Shown here piece after piece: positions 27,505 to 35,185 of a stretch of 64,000 nucleotides of DNA (position 1 is its first letter; each line of letters starts with the position of its first letter). A program made the position numbers and the translations under genes. The notes below the pieces were generated by a model, which was not told where the DNA came from, did no database searches, and worked only from the letters and a program-made list of their open reading frames with translations. The stretch is from the NCBI RefSeq assembly GCF_016463975.1, contig NZ_JAEMNX010000003.1, positions 186,001-250,000 on the forward strand, written 5' to 3'. The DNA is from Marinomonas transparens. GTDB taxonomy: Bacteria; Pseudomonadota; Gammaproteobacteria; Pseudomonadales; Marinomonadaceae.

Positions 27505-27981
27505 TTAATTCACTAGCCTTAAAGTAGGTTGACTTGTTGAGAACTCGAGGCTTTCTTTTTGTTCCCAATGGTCAACATCTTTCTTGATGAATAACGTTTT
27601 TTGTTCAGTAGCTGGATGAATATGTAGATGAAGGTTTTTTTCTCCTTCTCCAATTCTCTCTTCAATAGCTTTCTTAACAAAATCGTTAATAGATATTTCT
27701 TCGATTAGTGCAGATTCTGCCGCGTTTCTGTGTAGCTGAGCACCTATTCTTATATTAAAAGTACCTGACATTTTCTTCTCTGGCTCTTTTCCGACCAGAA
27801 TACAAGTCTCTAAATAATCATCAACTGCGCATTCAAATGCCATTTTAAGTTCACTTACTGTTTGACCTTCATATGTCACTAAGTCATTAATAAACTCAAT
27901 TTTACCGTGCATTACCTCATCTTCTAGACTTAGATCAACACTACCGATATAACCGTTATAATTTAATACTTTTTTAGCCAT
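27505..27981 (-). CDS. hicB: HicB-type antitoxin with C-terminal extension
   Basis: A 158-residue HicB antitoxin: an N-terminal RNase-H-like fold (NYNGYIGSVDLSLEDEVMHGKIEFI, YEGQTVSELKMAFECAVDDY) and a ribbon-helix-helix or related DNA-binding part (GTFNIRIGAQLHRNAAESALI, SINDFVKKAI), ending near residue 112. About 45 further residues (IHPATEQKTLFIKKDVDHW onward) exceed the family norm. In chaperone-dependent antitoxins such tails bind the SecB-like partner. It starts 1-2 nt after HicA. Confidence 0.75.
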   Translation of the reverse strand: MAKKVLNYNGYIGSVDLSLEDEVMHGKIEFINDLVTYEGQTVSELKMAFECAVDDYLETCILVGKEPEKKMSGTFNIRIGAQLHRNAAESALIEEISINDFVKKAIEERIGEGEKNLHLHIHPATEQKTLFIKKDVDHWEQKESLEFSTSQPTLRLVN

Positions 27982-27982
27982 C

Positions 27983-28252
27983 TTAGCCCCCTACATTTAG
28001 CTTAGCATCATGCTTTTTCAAGTGTTCTCGAATCTGCTTCACGAGATACTCTTTCAACTCATTACCAGGATGCGGCTTATGAAGTAATATTAGAGTCTTA
28101 GTCTGTTCGTGAAAATACTTAACCCTTGAACCATCCCCTTCCAACTTGGTGAACCCAATTGATTCTAGGTAGCTGCTTGCTTCTTTCCAAGTCAAGTTAG
28201 TGCTTGTAGGTATTTTAAAAATCTTAGATTTGATTTTTTGATGCTTCCCCAT
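27983..28252 (-). CDS. hicA: HicA-type toxin
   Basis: An 89-residue HicA-family mRNA interferase of the subfamily with GSRVKYF and HKPHPGNELKEYLVKQI in place of the classic GSH motif; the HKPHP histidines are the likely catalytic ones. The start is ATG 28252 with AAGG upstream; the longer frame to 28300 runs through the operator. As usual for HicAB, the toxin comes first. It would cleave mRNA when not held by HicB. Confidence 0.78.
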   Translation of the reverse strand: MGKHQKIKSKIFKIPTSTNLTWKEASSYLESIGFTKLEGDGSRVKYFHEQTKTLILLHKPHPGNELKEYLVKQIREHLKKHDAKLNVGG

Positions 28253-28277
28253 AGCAAGCCTTACTTCCTTTTTCGAG

Positions 28278-28316
28278 ATGCAACTATATTTTAGTTGCAT
28301 TAATAATACAATTCAA
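28278..28316 (-). promoter_or_regulatory. Promoter and operator of the HicAB operon
   Basis: On the - strand TTGAAT (28311-28316), a 17-bp spacer and TAAAAT (28288-28293) form a good sigma-70 promoter. A 9-bp perfect inverted repeat, ATGCAACTA-N5-TAGTTGCAT (28278-28300), covers the -10. This is the expected layout for autorepression by the antitoxin. Confidence 0.65.
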
Positions 28317-28600
28317 ACTATCACTTTCTATTGTTTTCGCACACTGTATTCATCTTTGCAAATTCCTAATTATCAAGACCACCTAGAAAAATGCTCTCCG
28401 TACTAAATAAGAGCTTGAACAACCCATGTATATCTTCCACCTCGTCATTGCATACAATCAATATTTATAGTGTCCGTAAATAGCTTTGTACGGCTCGAGT
28501 CTTGTTTTTTAAATCTGGAAACCTATTCTAAACGCTACTCGCTTCTCATTTGAAATTAAGAACTAATTCTAGCTACTTTAATAAGAAGCAAAGGACAAAT
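28317..28600. other. Intergenic region between divergent cargo genes
   Basis: About 280 bp with no gene on either strand that can be supported. It is AT-rich and presumably holds the promoter of the transglutaminase-like gene; no clear -35/-10 pair stands out. Confidence 0.4.
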
Positions 28601-29179
28601 ATGGAAACCACACAATACCTCGCTTCTTCTGAATACATTGATTGGAAAGACGAAAACGTACTGGCTAAGGCCAAGTCACTGGCGGAAGGTTTGTCTGACG
28701 ATGCTGACATCGCCAAAGCCTGTTTTGAGTTTGTGCGGGATCAGGTTAATCACAGCCTAGACTACAAACAAAACCCAATTACTTGCAAAGCTTCGGATGT
28801 GCTTAAAGAAAGTACGGGGTACTGCTACGCCAAGAGTCATTTGCTGGCGGCCTTGTTGCGGGCGAATAATATTCCGGCTGGCTTATGCTATCAACGTTTA
28901 ACCATTACCGATGTGCCGCCATTTTGTCTGCACGGGCTCAACGCGGTTTATCTTAAGCAACATGGTTGGTATCGAATCGACGCGAGGGGAAATAAACCTG
29001 GTGTAGCAGCGGAATTTTGTCCACCGTTAGAAAAGCTGGCCTTTCCGATACTCACAACAGGTGAAGCCAATCTAGCGGACATAGGAGCGGAACCTTTATC
29101 AGTGGTTACCGAAACCCTAACGGGATGGACAACTTACCAAGAAATACTCGGCAATTTACCAGATATAGAATGGGGTTAA
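28601..29179 (+). CDS. Transglutaminase-like cysteine protease, cargo
   Basis: A 192-residue transglutaminase-like protein; the start at ATG 28601 has an AAAGGA site, while the 17 residues upstream look non-coding. The triad is present: Cys in STGYCYAKSH near residue 80, His in FCLHGLNAVYL near 115 and Asp in RIDARGNK near 130. It is transcribed against the surrounding element, with its own terminator, as expected for a 'moron' cargo gene. It is not closely similar to the transglutaminase at 4.3-5.2 kb. The substrate is unknown. Confidence 0.8.
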   Translation: METTQYLASSEYIDWKDENVLAKAKSLAEGLSDDADIAKACFEFVRDQVNHSLDYKQNPITCKASDVLKESTGYCYAKSHLLAALLRANNIPAGLCYQRLTITDVPPFCLHGLNAVYLKQHGWYRIDARGNKPGVAAEFCPPLEKLAFPILTTGEANLADIGAEPLSVVTETLTGWTTYQEILGNLPDIEWG

Positions 29180-29191
29180 AAAGGAATAGCT

Positions 29192-29216
29192 AAAGGGGCG
29201 ACATGCCCCTTTTTAT
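29192..29216 (+). terminator. Terminator between cargo genes
   Basis: AAAGGGGC, gacat loop, GCCCCTTT followed by TT. It is placed to stop the transglutaminase-like gene, and its reverse side could also serve the lamin-tail gene that ends at 29219. Confidence 0.75.
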
Positions 29217-29218
29217 GA

Positions 29219-29998
29219 TTAATACTTATAAGTGGATACTTCTCGCCCTGTGTCATCACACAACAAACAAGCCCCGCCTTGGTTATTCCATATCGCCGCT
29301 CGGCTATTGATGCTGTACTGACCTTCGCCGCAATCCGCTTTATTGGTATACACCCGAAACGTCTGATGCGGCCCTAGGACTGTTTTAGAGGGAAACTCAA
29401 AAGAGGTATGGTTACGCTGAGCAACCAGTGTCCAATGGCTAATATCCAGATGGGATAGTCCCATATTGGTCAATTCAACAAACTCATCGCCTTCAGATCT
29501 ATGCTCTTTGCCATCCACATGAATATGAGAAATAGACACATCAGCATGGGCGTTATTGCGGTACGCCCACTGGCATACCAGTTCGCCATCTGGCGTTTTT
29601 AATAGGCCACAGTCACCAGAGTTGTTCCAGATTGGCTTCTTACTGTGAAAACTAAGTTCACTCGAACTGTCGGTATACACTCGCACTGTCTGCTGAGGAT
29701 GCATCAAATAGCCTTCAGGAAAAACGAACAACTGGTCTGGTAAACCCGCTTCGAGCTGCCACCCAGACAAGTCCACCACCAGATCACTTTTATTACAGAG
29801 CTCAACATATTCGTCTAGGGGTTCTACGCCATCATATTGCAGATGGCTAATGACAATTTGACTGTTGATTTGCAGCGTATTGAGCTTCTGCCAAAAAGCA
29901 TTTAGCGATGGCTGGGAAGCCTGATTAGTATTTTTATGAGCAGCGCTCACCTCATAACGAATAACGTTTAATACTTCAATGGGGGTCATGATAGCCAA
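29219..29998 (-). CDS. Protein with two lamin-tail domains
   Basis: A 259-residue protein with two lamin-tail (LTD) beta-sandwich domains: one near residues 50-135 (DEYVELCNKSDLVVDLSGW, FPEGYLMHPQQTVRVYT) and one near 160-250 (GDEFVELTNMGLSHLDISHW, LGPHQTFRVYT). LTDs bind DNA, membranes or ligands in diverse bacterial surface proteins. There is no signal peptide. It starts at TTG 29998 with AAGGAG 6 nt upstream. It sits where the terminase genes of a Mu-like phage would be. Confidence 0.78.
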   Translation of the reverse strand: MAIMTPIEVLNVIRYEVSAAHKNTNQASQPSLNAFWQKLNTLQINSQIVISHLQYDGVEPLDEYVELCNKSDLVVDLSGWQLEAGLPDQLFVFPEGYLMHPQQTVRVYTDSSSELSFHSKKPIWNNSGDCGLLKTPDGELVCQWAYRNNAHADVSISHIHVDGKEHRSEGDEFVELTNMGLSHLDISHWTLVAQRNHTSFEFPSKTVLGPHQTFRVYTNKADCGEGQYSINSRAAIWNNQGGACLLCDDTGREVSTYKY

Positions 29999-30083
29999 GA
30001 CATTCTCCTTAATAAAATGAGTAACAAAACCAGCTTAATGAAAAAACGGCGAGCGATTCACCCAATGGGGGGAAAGCGATTCC

Positions 30084-30389
30084 CTAGCCTTCTTTTTTAT
30101 TTAACAAATAATCGTGTATTCGGTCGGTCGTGACGGTAAGGCGGGTTAAGGTACTTTTCAGCCCTTCCACCTCGGCGGTAAGTTTGGCGATGTCTTCGTG
30201 GGTCGCGGCTTTGTTCTCCAAACGCAATACTCGCTTATCTAATGTTTGTTGATTCATCGCCACGTCCTCTATCGCGTCGCTGTTTTTGGCACGACCTTTG
30301 TCAATAAATATCCACACTGAGAGGACAACCATCACCCCCCATTGGCTCACGTCGAACCAAAATTTCCATTGATCCCAATCGGTTTCCAT
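30084..30389 (-). CDS. DUF2730 family phage protein
   Basis: A 101-residue protein with one N-terminal transmembrane helix (WGVMVVLSVWIFI, residues 18-30) and a C-terminal coiled coil (KRVLRLENKAATHEDIAKL). DUF2730 is a standard small Mu-like gene between the lysis genes and the terminase. It abuts the DksA-like gene upstream. It is the last gene before the cargo. Confidence 0.8.
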   Translation of the reverse strand: METDWDQWKFWFDVSQWGVMVVLSVWIFIDKGRAKNSDAIEDVAMNQQTLDKRVLRLENKAATHEDIAKLTAEVEGLKSTLTRLTVTTDRIHDYLLNKKEG

Positions 30390-30586
30390 CAGCGTCTCTC
30401 CTCATCCTGCTGGCATTCAATGCAGCGCGTCACATGGGGCAAAGCCGCACGACGTCGAGGATGAATCTCTTCATCACAATCTTCACAGTAAATAACCTCG
30501 GCGTCAGAAAAGCTGTGTACATGTTGTTTAATGGCCTCGGCACGAAAACGCTCTTCAAAGTCCGCCGCCAAATCTAGTTGATCCAT
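30389..30586 (-). CDS. TraR/DksA-type zinc-finger protein
   Basis: A 65-residue TraR/DksA-like protein with a four-cysteine zinc motif: CEDC near residue 34 and CIEC near 55, with helical flanks. In phages these bind RNA polymerase near the secondary channel and alter host transcription. It lies between holin and DUF2730, a common place in Mu-like phages. Confidence 0.85.
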   Translation of the reverse strand: MDQLDLAADFEERFRAEAIKQHVHSFSDAEVIYCEDCDEEIHPRRRAALPHVTRCIECQQDEERR

Positions 30587-30595
30587 AATTCGTTA

Positions 30596-31096
30596 TTACT
30601 CCAATAGTTTCGATACAGGTTTAGAGCCTGTCGTCAGTCGTGTCAGTGGCGCTTGATTGCCACGTTTTTCTAGAGATCGGCCAATCGACCAAGTGGCGCA
30701 AATCCCTCCCCAGGCGGCCCAAAAATCCACGGGGAAATCGGCCAATGGCGTGGCGTCTACTTGCACACCAAAAGCCTGTGCAAAGCGCCCAATCAGAGGG
30801 AAGACCACATAGTTAATGCCAATAAACACCAAACCGGCGTAGACCACGGTAGGCCGTGCTCGTTTGGTGTAACTGTCCCCTTGATTCAGTTCCGCCACCA
30901 AGATGCGTTCTTTCGATTCCAGCTCTTTGCGCAGGCTTTGTTCCACCTCGCTGTCCCTTTGTTGGACGAGTTGCTGTACTTGCAGCTTGAAGGCGCTTTT
31001 TTCGTCGGGGGATTCAATAAAACGATCGGCCACCTCGCCAATGGACGACACCAAGGTGCCAGCCCCGGAAGAAAACAAACTGCTAAACCAGCCCAT
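30596..31096 (-). CDS. Holin of the 3TM family
   Basis: A 166-residue holin-like protein with hydrophobic helices near residues 85-108 (VVYAGLVFIGINYVVFPLI) and 125-140 (FWAAWGGICATWSIG). The N-terminal half is a charged helical region (SPDEKSAFKLQVQQLVQQRD). It overlaps the amidase end by 14 bp. It would let the amidase reach the murein and so release particles. Confidence 0.8.
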   Translation of the reverse strand: MGWFSSLFSSGAGTLVSSIGEVADRFIESPDEKSAFKLQVQQLVQQRDSEVEQSLRKELESKERILVAELNQGDSYTKRARPTVVYAGLVFIGINYVVFPLIGRFAQAFGVQVDATPLADFPVDFWAAWGGICATWSIGRSLEKRGNQAPLTRLTTGSKPVSKLLE

Positions 31097-31577
31097 TGAA
31101 TACCTCCTCTAAAAGGTGCTTATCTAACGGACGGAATTTACGTTTTACCCATGCAGGTACATCAAAACCTGGGCAAATTTTCGAACTCAATTGATTATGT
31201 CCATACAAAGACAGCATCATGTCCAAATGGGCTTCTAAGCCTTGAATCAGCTTGAGCAAGGTATGCCATTGCGCCAAGGCAAACTGGTCGGTACCTACCA
31301 TGCAAATACCTATACTGGCTTGATTATGTCCATAGGCATGGGCGCCGACTTCTTCCAGTGGTCTACCGCGCTTCAGCGTACCGTCCAGCTCGATCACAAA
31401 GTGATAGCCAATATGCTGCAACGGGCTGTAGCCCGGTGAGATGCTCATATCACGCTGAAAATTGCGCTCCTTGTGCCATTGATCAATTTGCTCTGCACTG
31501 TAGGCGCGGCCATTGGGGGTCGCGGCGCAATGAATCACCACACTGTTAATGCTGTTAATGTCTCGACGGGCTCCCAT
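31083..31577 (-). CDS. N-acetylmuramoyl-L-alanine amidase, endolysin
   Basis: A 164-residue amidase of the T7-lysozyme type (Amidase_2). Zinc ligands are visible: His in VVIHCAATP near residue 16, His in LYGHNQLSSKICPG near 125 and Cys in the same segment near 133. The conserved core IGYHFVIELDGT and EVGAHAYGHNQASIGI is intact. It cleaves the amide bond between MurNAc and the peptide. The start has AAGGAG 9 nt upstream. A functional lysis pair in a headless element fits release of tail particles. Confidence 0.9.
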   Translation of the reverse strand: MGARRDINSINSVVIHCAATPNGRAYSAEQIDQWHKERNFQRDMSISPGYSPLQHIGYHFVIELDGTLKRGRPLEEVGAHAYGHNQASIGICMVGTDQFALAQWHTLLKLIQGLEAHLDMMLSLYGHNQLSSKICPGFDVPAWVKRKFRPLDKHLLEEVFNGLV

Positions 31578-31644
31578 CGTATTGACTCCTTCTCATCACT
31601 GGAAATTCGTGGCAGATCGTGACTCACCACTTTTGCTTTCCTAC

Positions 31645-31694
31645 AAGTTACAAGAAGATCGAACCCGACACCGACGGAGCGAATTCAGTGATAG
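31645..31694 (-). promoter_or_regulatory. Putative late promoter of the lysis operon
   Basis: On the - strand CTATCACTGAATTC begins a block matching the fibre promoters (31667-31686), with TAACTT as a weak -10 about 29 bp away. The dyad is imperfect (GAATTC...GGTGTC). Confidence 0.4.
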
Positions 31695-31917
31695 AAGGTC
31701 AAATAAAGACGTTATTCTGCGAGGTTGGTTTTTTATAATCGGGAAAAAAGAAGGTTAAGAGAATCATTGGATAGTCTAAACAGAGCGGCGCTTCTCATCG
31801 AAACTAGCGCCTACCTCTTCGAAACGCCGCTCTATTTCAACTGATGCTCTACTTTCAACAAAATATTAAAGAAAGTTATCGCTTACGATAAATACTAAGG
31901 AAGTGAGACGATGTAGC
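31695..31917. other. Intergenic region with a long hairpin
   Basis: No gene is supported here. It contains AGAGCGGCG...CGCCGCTCT (about 31782-31831), a 9-bp stem with a long loop and no clear T run, so it is a structure of unknown role. Confidence 0.4.
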
Positions 31918-32122
31918 GAGCGAAGCAAAGACGAGGCAAAAATAGACGAAAAAGCGGACACTTACATGGATGTAAGTGTTAGGGCGACGCATAACCACAC
32001 GGATGTGGTTAATAGGGCAATGCAGGAGCAATTGCCGAGGATGCCAAAGCCGCGTTTATGGGTTATAAATGAGCATTTTGAGTCTATTTTTAACGAAGTA
32101 TTGGCAAGCGCAGTAATCGTGC
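31918..32122 (-). repeat. Dispersed repeat, long copy B
   Basis: This is the fuller copy of the repeat also seen, inverted, at 13121-13230. Its interior holds two perfect short hairpins, AACCACA-N4-TGTGGTT and ACACTTACAT-N2-ATGTAAGTGT. The structure resembles a MITE or REP-type element. An open frame across it on the + strand is not treated as a gene. Confidence 0.8.
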
Positions 32123-32566
32123 TTAAGAAAAACCGGCAAAAAGATCCGGAGTAGGATCATCCGGCGGTGTGGTTTTGAGGATTTTCCAGATACGCCTATC
32201 GGTCAACTTATGCTGAATCGCCAACACATTTACCGCCTTGGTAGCGGTTTCGTTCGCCCGAATGCGGGTTTCGAATTCACTGATAATGGCATTATCACGG
32301 GCACGGCGTAACGCCGCATCACAACGTGGCACATACAAGGGCGCGCCACCATAATAGTGAGCGAGTTTTTCCGTTACCTCATCGCCCATCTTCTGCGCTA
32401 ACACAGCTAAGGTCGCACGACCAATCGCGTTCACACCAGAGGGCATGGGTAAGGTGGTGCCACCAAAAGCATTAATCAGGCGTGCGGTATCCGCCCAACC
32501 AATCACATGGATAAGCTGCTGCGCGGAGTCGGGTAATAAGGATTGCCAAGGCTCTAAAGTCATCAT
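32123..32566 (-). CDS. Mor-family transcription activator
   Basis: A 147-residue protein like Mu Mor: an N-terminal dimerisation part (WADTARLINAFGGTTLPMP), a linker with DEVTEKLAHYYGGAPLYVPRC, and a C-terminal helix-turn-helix (NVLAIQHKLTDRRIWKIL). Mor-family proteins activate middle/late promoters from sites about 35-55 bp upstream of the start. It is the only Mor/C protein found here and so the best candidate to act at the CTGAA dyad promoters. Its stop region adjoins repeat copy B. Confidence 0.88.
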   Translation of the reverse strand: MMTLEPWQSLLPDSAQQLIHVIGWADTARLINAFGGTTLPMPSGVNAIGRATLAVLAQKMGDEVTEKLAHYYGGAPLYVPRCDAALRRARDNAIISEFETRIRANETATKAVNVLAIQHKLTDRRIWKILKTTPPDDPTPDLFAGFS

Positions 32567-32694
32567 GCAGGAAAAACTAGCATGGGGTCGCGTTAGTAAA
32601 AAATTCTAACGCTCACATTTATTTACCTATCATTACGGTAACTTTGTAGCATTCGGTCTATGATCAATAGGTGATTCATAACTAGGTGATGCTT

Positions 32695-32901
32695 ATGTCT
32701 AAAAAGCTTGCTGTCGGTAACTCAGTTAAACTCAACATCGAAGGGTCAATTGAACTCAAATCCACTGGTCCCACTATGACCGTAGTAGCCACCCCAAACT
32801 GCACATCAAACCTATACACTTGCGAATGGTATCCATCTGATAAACCCACCAATCTACAAACTGCCAATTTCTCTGCGGACGTGCTACGAAAAGTAAGCTA
32901 G
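32695..32901 (+). CDS. YodC-like (DUF2158) small protein
   Basis: A 68-residue protein resembling DUF2158: KLAVGNSVKLNIEGS, GPTMTVVATPN and CEWYPSDKPTNLQTANF. DUF2158 proteins are small beta-strand proteins often found in mobile elements, with unknown function. The start at ATG 32695 has AGGTGAT upstream. It runs opposite to the early genes. Confidence 0.65.
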   Translation: MSKKLAVGNSVKLNIEGSIELKSTGPTMTVVATPNCTSNLYTCEWYPSDKPTNLQTANFSADVLRKVS

Positions 32902-32938
32902 TTTAATTTTAAGCACAGAATACTCAGAGCCAGAAACG

Positions 32939-32965
32939 GAAAAACCACCTCTATGGGTGGTTTTG
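32939..32965. terminator. Bidirectional-looking terminator
   Basis: AAAACCACC, a short loop and GGTGGTTTT form a 9-bp stem between the YodC-like gene and the end of the DUF3164 gene; either strand could use it. Confidence 0.7.
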
Positions 32966-33048
32966 TCAACGTACCTGTCATGTTTCGCCCTCTACACATC
33001 CTAGTAAGAGATTTCGATAAACGTCACGAGCTTAGTCGTTTTATCCGT

Positions 33049-33711
33049 TTACAAAGCGGCGAGATCCAATGACACAGGCCGATATTGATCGGTATTTTCA
33101 ATACGCTCATAGATGCGTAAATACACCGCGGTACCAATGGATTTAAGCGCATCCCGCAAGGCATCCATGGCGGTAATCCATTCGTCGTCTTCGATTTTTA
33201 GTCGCATCAGGTCGAGAATCTTGCTGGTTTTGATTTCCCCCTTGGTATTGGCTCGAAAAGCCTGTCTGACCACGGCACGAATGTTGTCGCTAGCACCTTC
33301 ACTCCAACGGGACAAGCAGGAATCAATCAAAGCCTTGGCTGCTTCTATTTCCTCGGTAAACGCCAAGACCTCCCGAAAGGCACGCTGAATTTTATAGCGG
33401 CCATCGTAAGTCGTTAAGCTGACATTGCCTTTTTTACCGCCCAGTTTGGCACCGTAGCGTTCCCCAGCAATTTGGATCAGGTCTTCTATGTCTTGCAGAG
33501 CAAGCTGCTTGAACGCCTGCAATTCTTTATGCAGTTCTAATGCTTTTGGTACCAGCCCGGATACCACCTGATCGCGCAGCAAGTCTTGCTCACGAATGGC
33601 ACTTTCAGGCACCAGATGACCACTGGCATTTTCTCGGTAGCCCATCGGCATAGTGAGTTGGTTCAACGACTTTCCCTGACTAACGTTTGACTGAGTCAAA
33701 TTAGTGGACAT
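33049..33711 (-). CDS. DUF3164 early phage protein
   Basis: A 220-residue DUF3164 protein, a marker of the Mu-like early region. The segment MGYRENASGHLVPESAI near the start and SLTTYDGRYKIQRAFRE near residue 105 are typical. Its function is unknown. It follows a small unknown gene with an 11-bp overlap. Confidence 0.85.
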   Translation of the reverse strand: MSTNLTQSNVSQGKSLNQLTMPMGYRENASGHLVPESAIREQDLLRDQVVSGLVPKALELHKELQAFKQLALQDIEDLIQIAGERYGAKLGGKKGNVSLTTYDGRYKIQRAFREVLAFTEEIEAAKALIDSCLSRWSEGASDNIRAVVRQAFRANTKGEIKTSKILDLMRLKIEDDEWITAMDALRDALKSIGTAVYLRIYERIENTDQYRPVSLDLAAL

Positions 33712-34057
33712 ACTTGCTCTCCCATTGGATGCTACATTGGTTTAATTGCGTGCTGTAATAGCTACTGAGAACGCCATTATGTAAACGTCTTTTTAATACC
33801 AGAGCGTGAAGTTTTTTAGCTTTCTCCGAACCTTGTATGATGATCAAGGGTGTCGTTTCTCCCAGATGCACCTCCAGAATCGTCAGCCCCATACGCACCA
33901 AGATATTAAGGGTTTGGCTCACCCTCAGTTGGCTTTTAAGCATATGGACATTTTGCCGATTCATTCTAGCTCTTGGCTTTGCCAGCGGCTGGCTACCTTG
34001 GCTATTACCCAGATTTCTATTGCCCACATGGTGACTGCTCATACTTTTATTGCTCAT
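33701..34057 (-). CDS. Unknown early-region protein
   Basis: A 118-residue protein, no family recognised. The start at ATG 34057 has GGAG 8 nt upstream. The first 50 residues are Ser/Asn/Gln-rich and basic (NRNLGNSQGSQPLAKPRARM); the rest is a small alpha/beta part (LNILVRMGLTILEVHLGET, TPLIIIQGSEKAKKL). A DNA-associated role is possible. Confidence 0.55.
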   Translation of the reverse strand: MSNKSMSSHHVGNRNLGNSQGSQPLAKPRARMNRQNVHMLKSQLRVSQTLNILVRMGLTILEVHLGETTPLIIIQGSEKAKKLHALVLKRRLHNGVLSSYYSTQLNQCSIQWESKYVH

Positions 34058-34472
34058 AGCTGTTGCTCCGACGATTAGGGTTGTTCGGACAGTTGGCGCA
34101 GGCACGGAACTGGGCGATGGTTTGGCTATTGGTGCTCATAAAAGGGCGAATGCGCACGCGATGGCAGCGCGCCGAGGTGATATCCCCTAAGGTCGGGCAA
34201 TCAACTCGCCCCAAGGCTTCCACCACTTTTCGCTCTATTTTATTGGTGGTTTTACTCGGATAACGATTCGACAACAGGGTCGATACCGCTGAACGGCTGA
34301 CACCAATTTGTCGCGCTACCGTGGCACGGCTGCTTTGTGCCACGGCGTCAGCCAGCAACACAATAAAGTGCGGGGGCTCACTACCCCATGGGGTGAGATC
34401 GATCTGATTCATAGCCAGTCCTCTTGCTTCTTGATTAACATCTCCTTCCACTCGATTTACTTCATGATTCAT
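34047..34472 (-). CDS. HTH early-region protein
   Basis: A 141-residue protein with a lambda-type helix-turn-helix (TVARQIGVSRSAVSTLLSNRYP) near residues 45-65. A cysteine-containing end (FRACANCPNNPN) could bind zinc. The start is ATG 34472, overlapping the MuB stop by the ATGA arrangement, with AGGAGG 5 nt upstream. Similar small HTH proteins lie after MuB in Mu-like phages. The target is unknown. Confidence 0.65.
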   Translation of the reverse strand: MNHEVNRVEGDVNQEARGLAMNQIDLTPWGSEPPHFIVLLADAVAQSSRATVARQIGVSRSAVSTLLSNRYPSKTTNKIERKVVEALGRVDCPTLGDITSARCHRVRIRPFMSTNSQTIAQFRACANCPNNPNRRSNSYEQ

Positions 34473-35185
34473 AGCAACCTCCTTTTTGGTGCTTGACCTG
34501 TGTACAGCGGGCGACTTGCCCAATTGGTTTGATCCGCAATGGTCCAGCCACAGGACAGGGCCACTTCTTGAATACGTTCTAGATTCACCACCAGACGGCG
34601 AATACTACCGGCGGCTTGAGCGACAAGTGTTTCCAGCAAGTCATCCGCCACCTCAATACTGGCCGCGTAAAAACTTGATAGTTTGCGAGCATCATCCAAA
34701 TCCACCAGTCGTGCTGGCACCCAATCGAGCACACGGCCATGAAAGCGTTCGTATTTTTTCAACTTGTCTGGCAGTCGTTCTTCGCCAATCAGCAAGATCA
34801 CCGCTTGGCTGGATTCGTATAAATCTCGCACCAGCTCTACCGCACCTTTATCCACCAGATGATCCATTTCATCGATGATCAAAGGCCGATTCGATAGGGC
34901 CAATTCTTTGGCGGCCATCTCCAGCATTTCCGGCAAGCTTTTCACCGTGTTGATGCCCATTTCTTGTAGTATGGTTTGCAGAAAAAACTTCTTCGTCCAG
35001 ACGCTTTTCGCTTGCACGTAATACGCCTGACGCCGATGAGCAACAAAGCTCGCCGTAATAGATTTTCCTGTGCCACTGGGGCCATACAGGCAAATCATGC
35101 CGGGCAAAGACTCAGTGCGAGATTGAGCGCGTTCTATCGCCATGTCGCATAAAGCGAGGTTGGCAGTTTGAGCGATACCTATCAT
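34469..35185 (-). CDS. MuB-like transposition ATPase
   Basis: A 238-residue AAA+ ATPase of the MuB/ExeA type: Walker A GPSGTGKS near residue 35, Walker B PLIIDEMDHL near 100, and sensor residues in LLIGEERLPDKLKKYERFHGRV. It selects target DNA and stimulates MuA. It overlaps the MuA stop by 4 bp. The intact gene suggests that transposition may still work. Confidence 0.88.
   Translation of the reverse strand: MIGIAQTANLALCDMAIERAQSRTESLPGMICLYGPSGTGKSITASFVAHRRQAYYVQAKSVWTKKFFLQTILQEMGINTVKSLPEMLEMAAKELALSNRPLIIDEMDHLVDKGAVELVRDLYESSQAVILLIGEERLPDKLKKYERFHGRVLDWVPARLVDLDDARKLSSFYAASIEVADDLLETLVAQAAGSIRRLVVNLERIQEVALSCGWTIADQTNWASRPLYTGQAPKRRLL

Noticed and set aside
31549-31758. 69-residue ORF on the + strand opposite the amidase 5' end
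   Set aside because: It covers the amidase start and the putative lysis promoter and looks like a chance frame.
31903-32154. 83-residue ORF on the + strand
   Set aside because: It lies almost wholly inside the dispersed repeat and has no ribosome site or family similarity.
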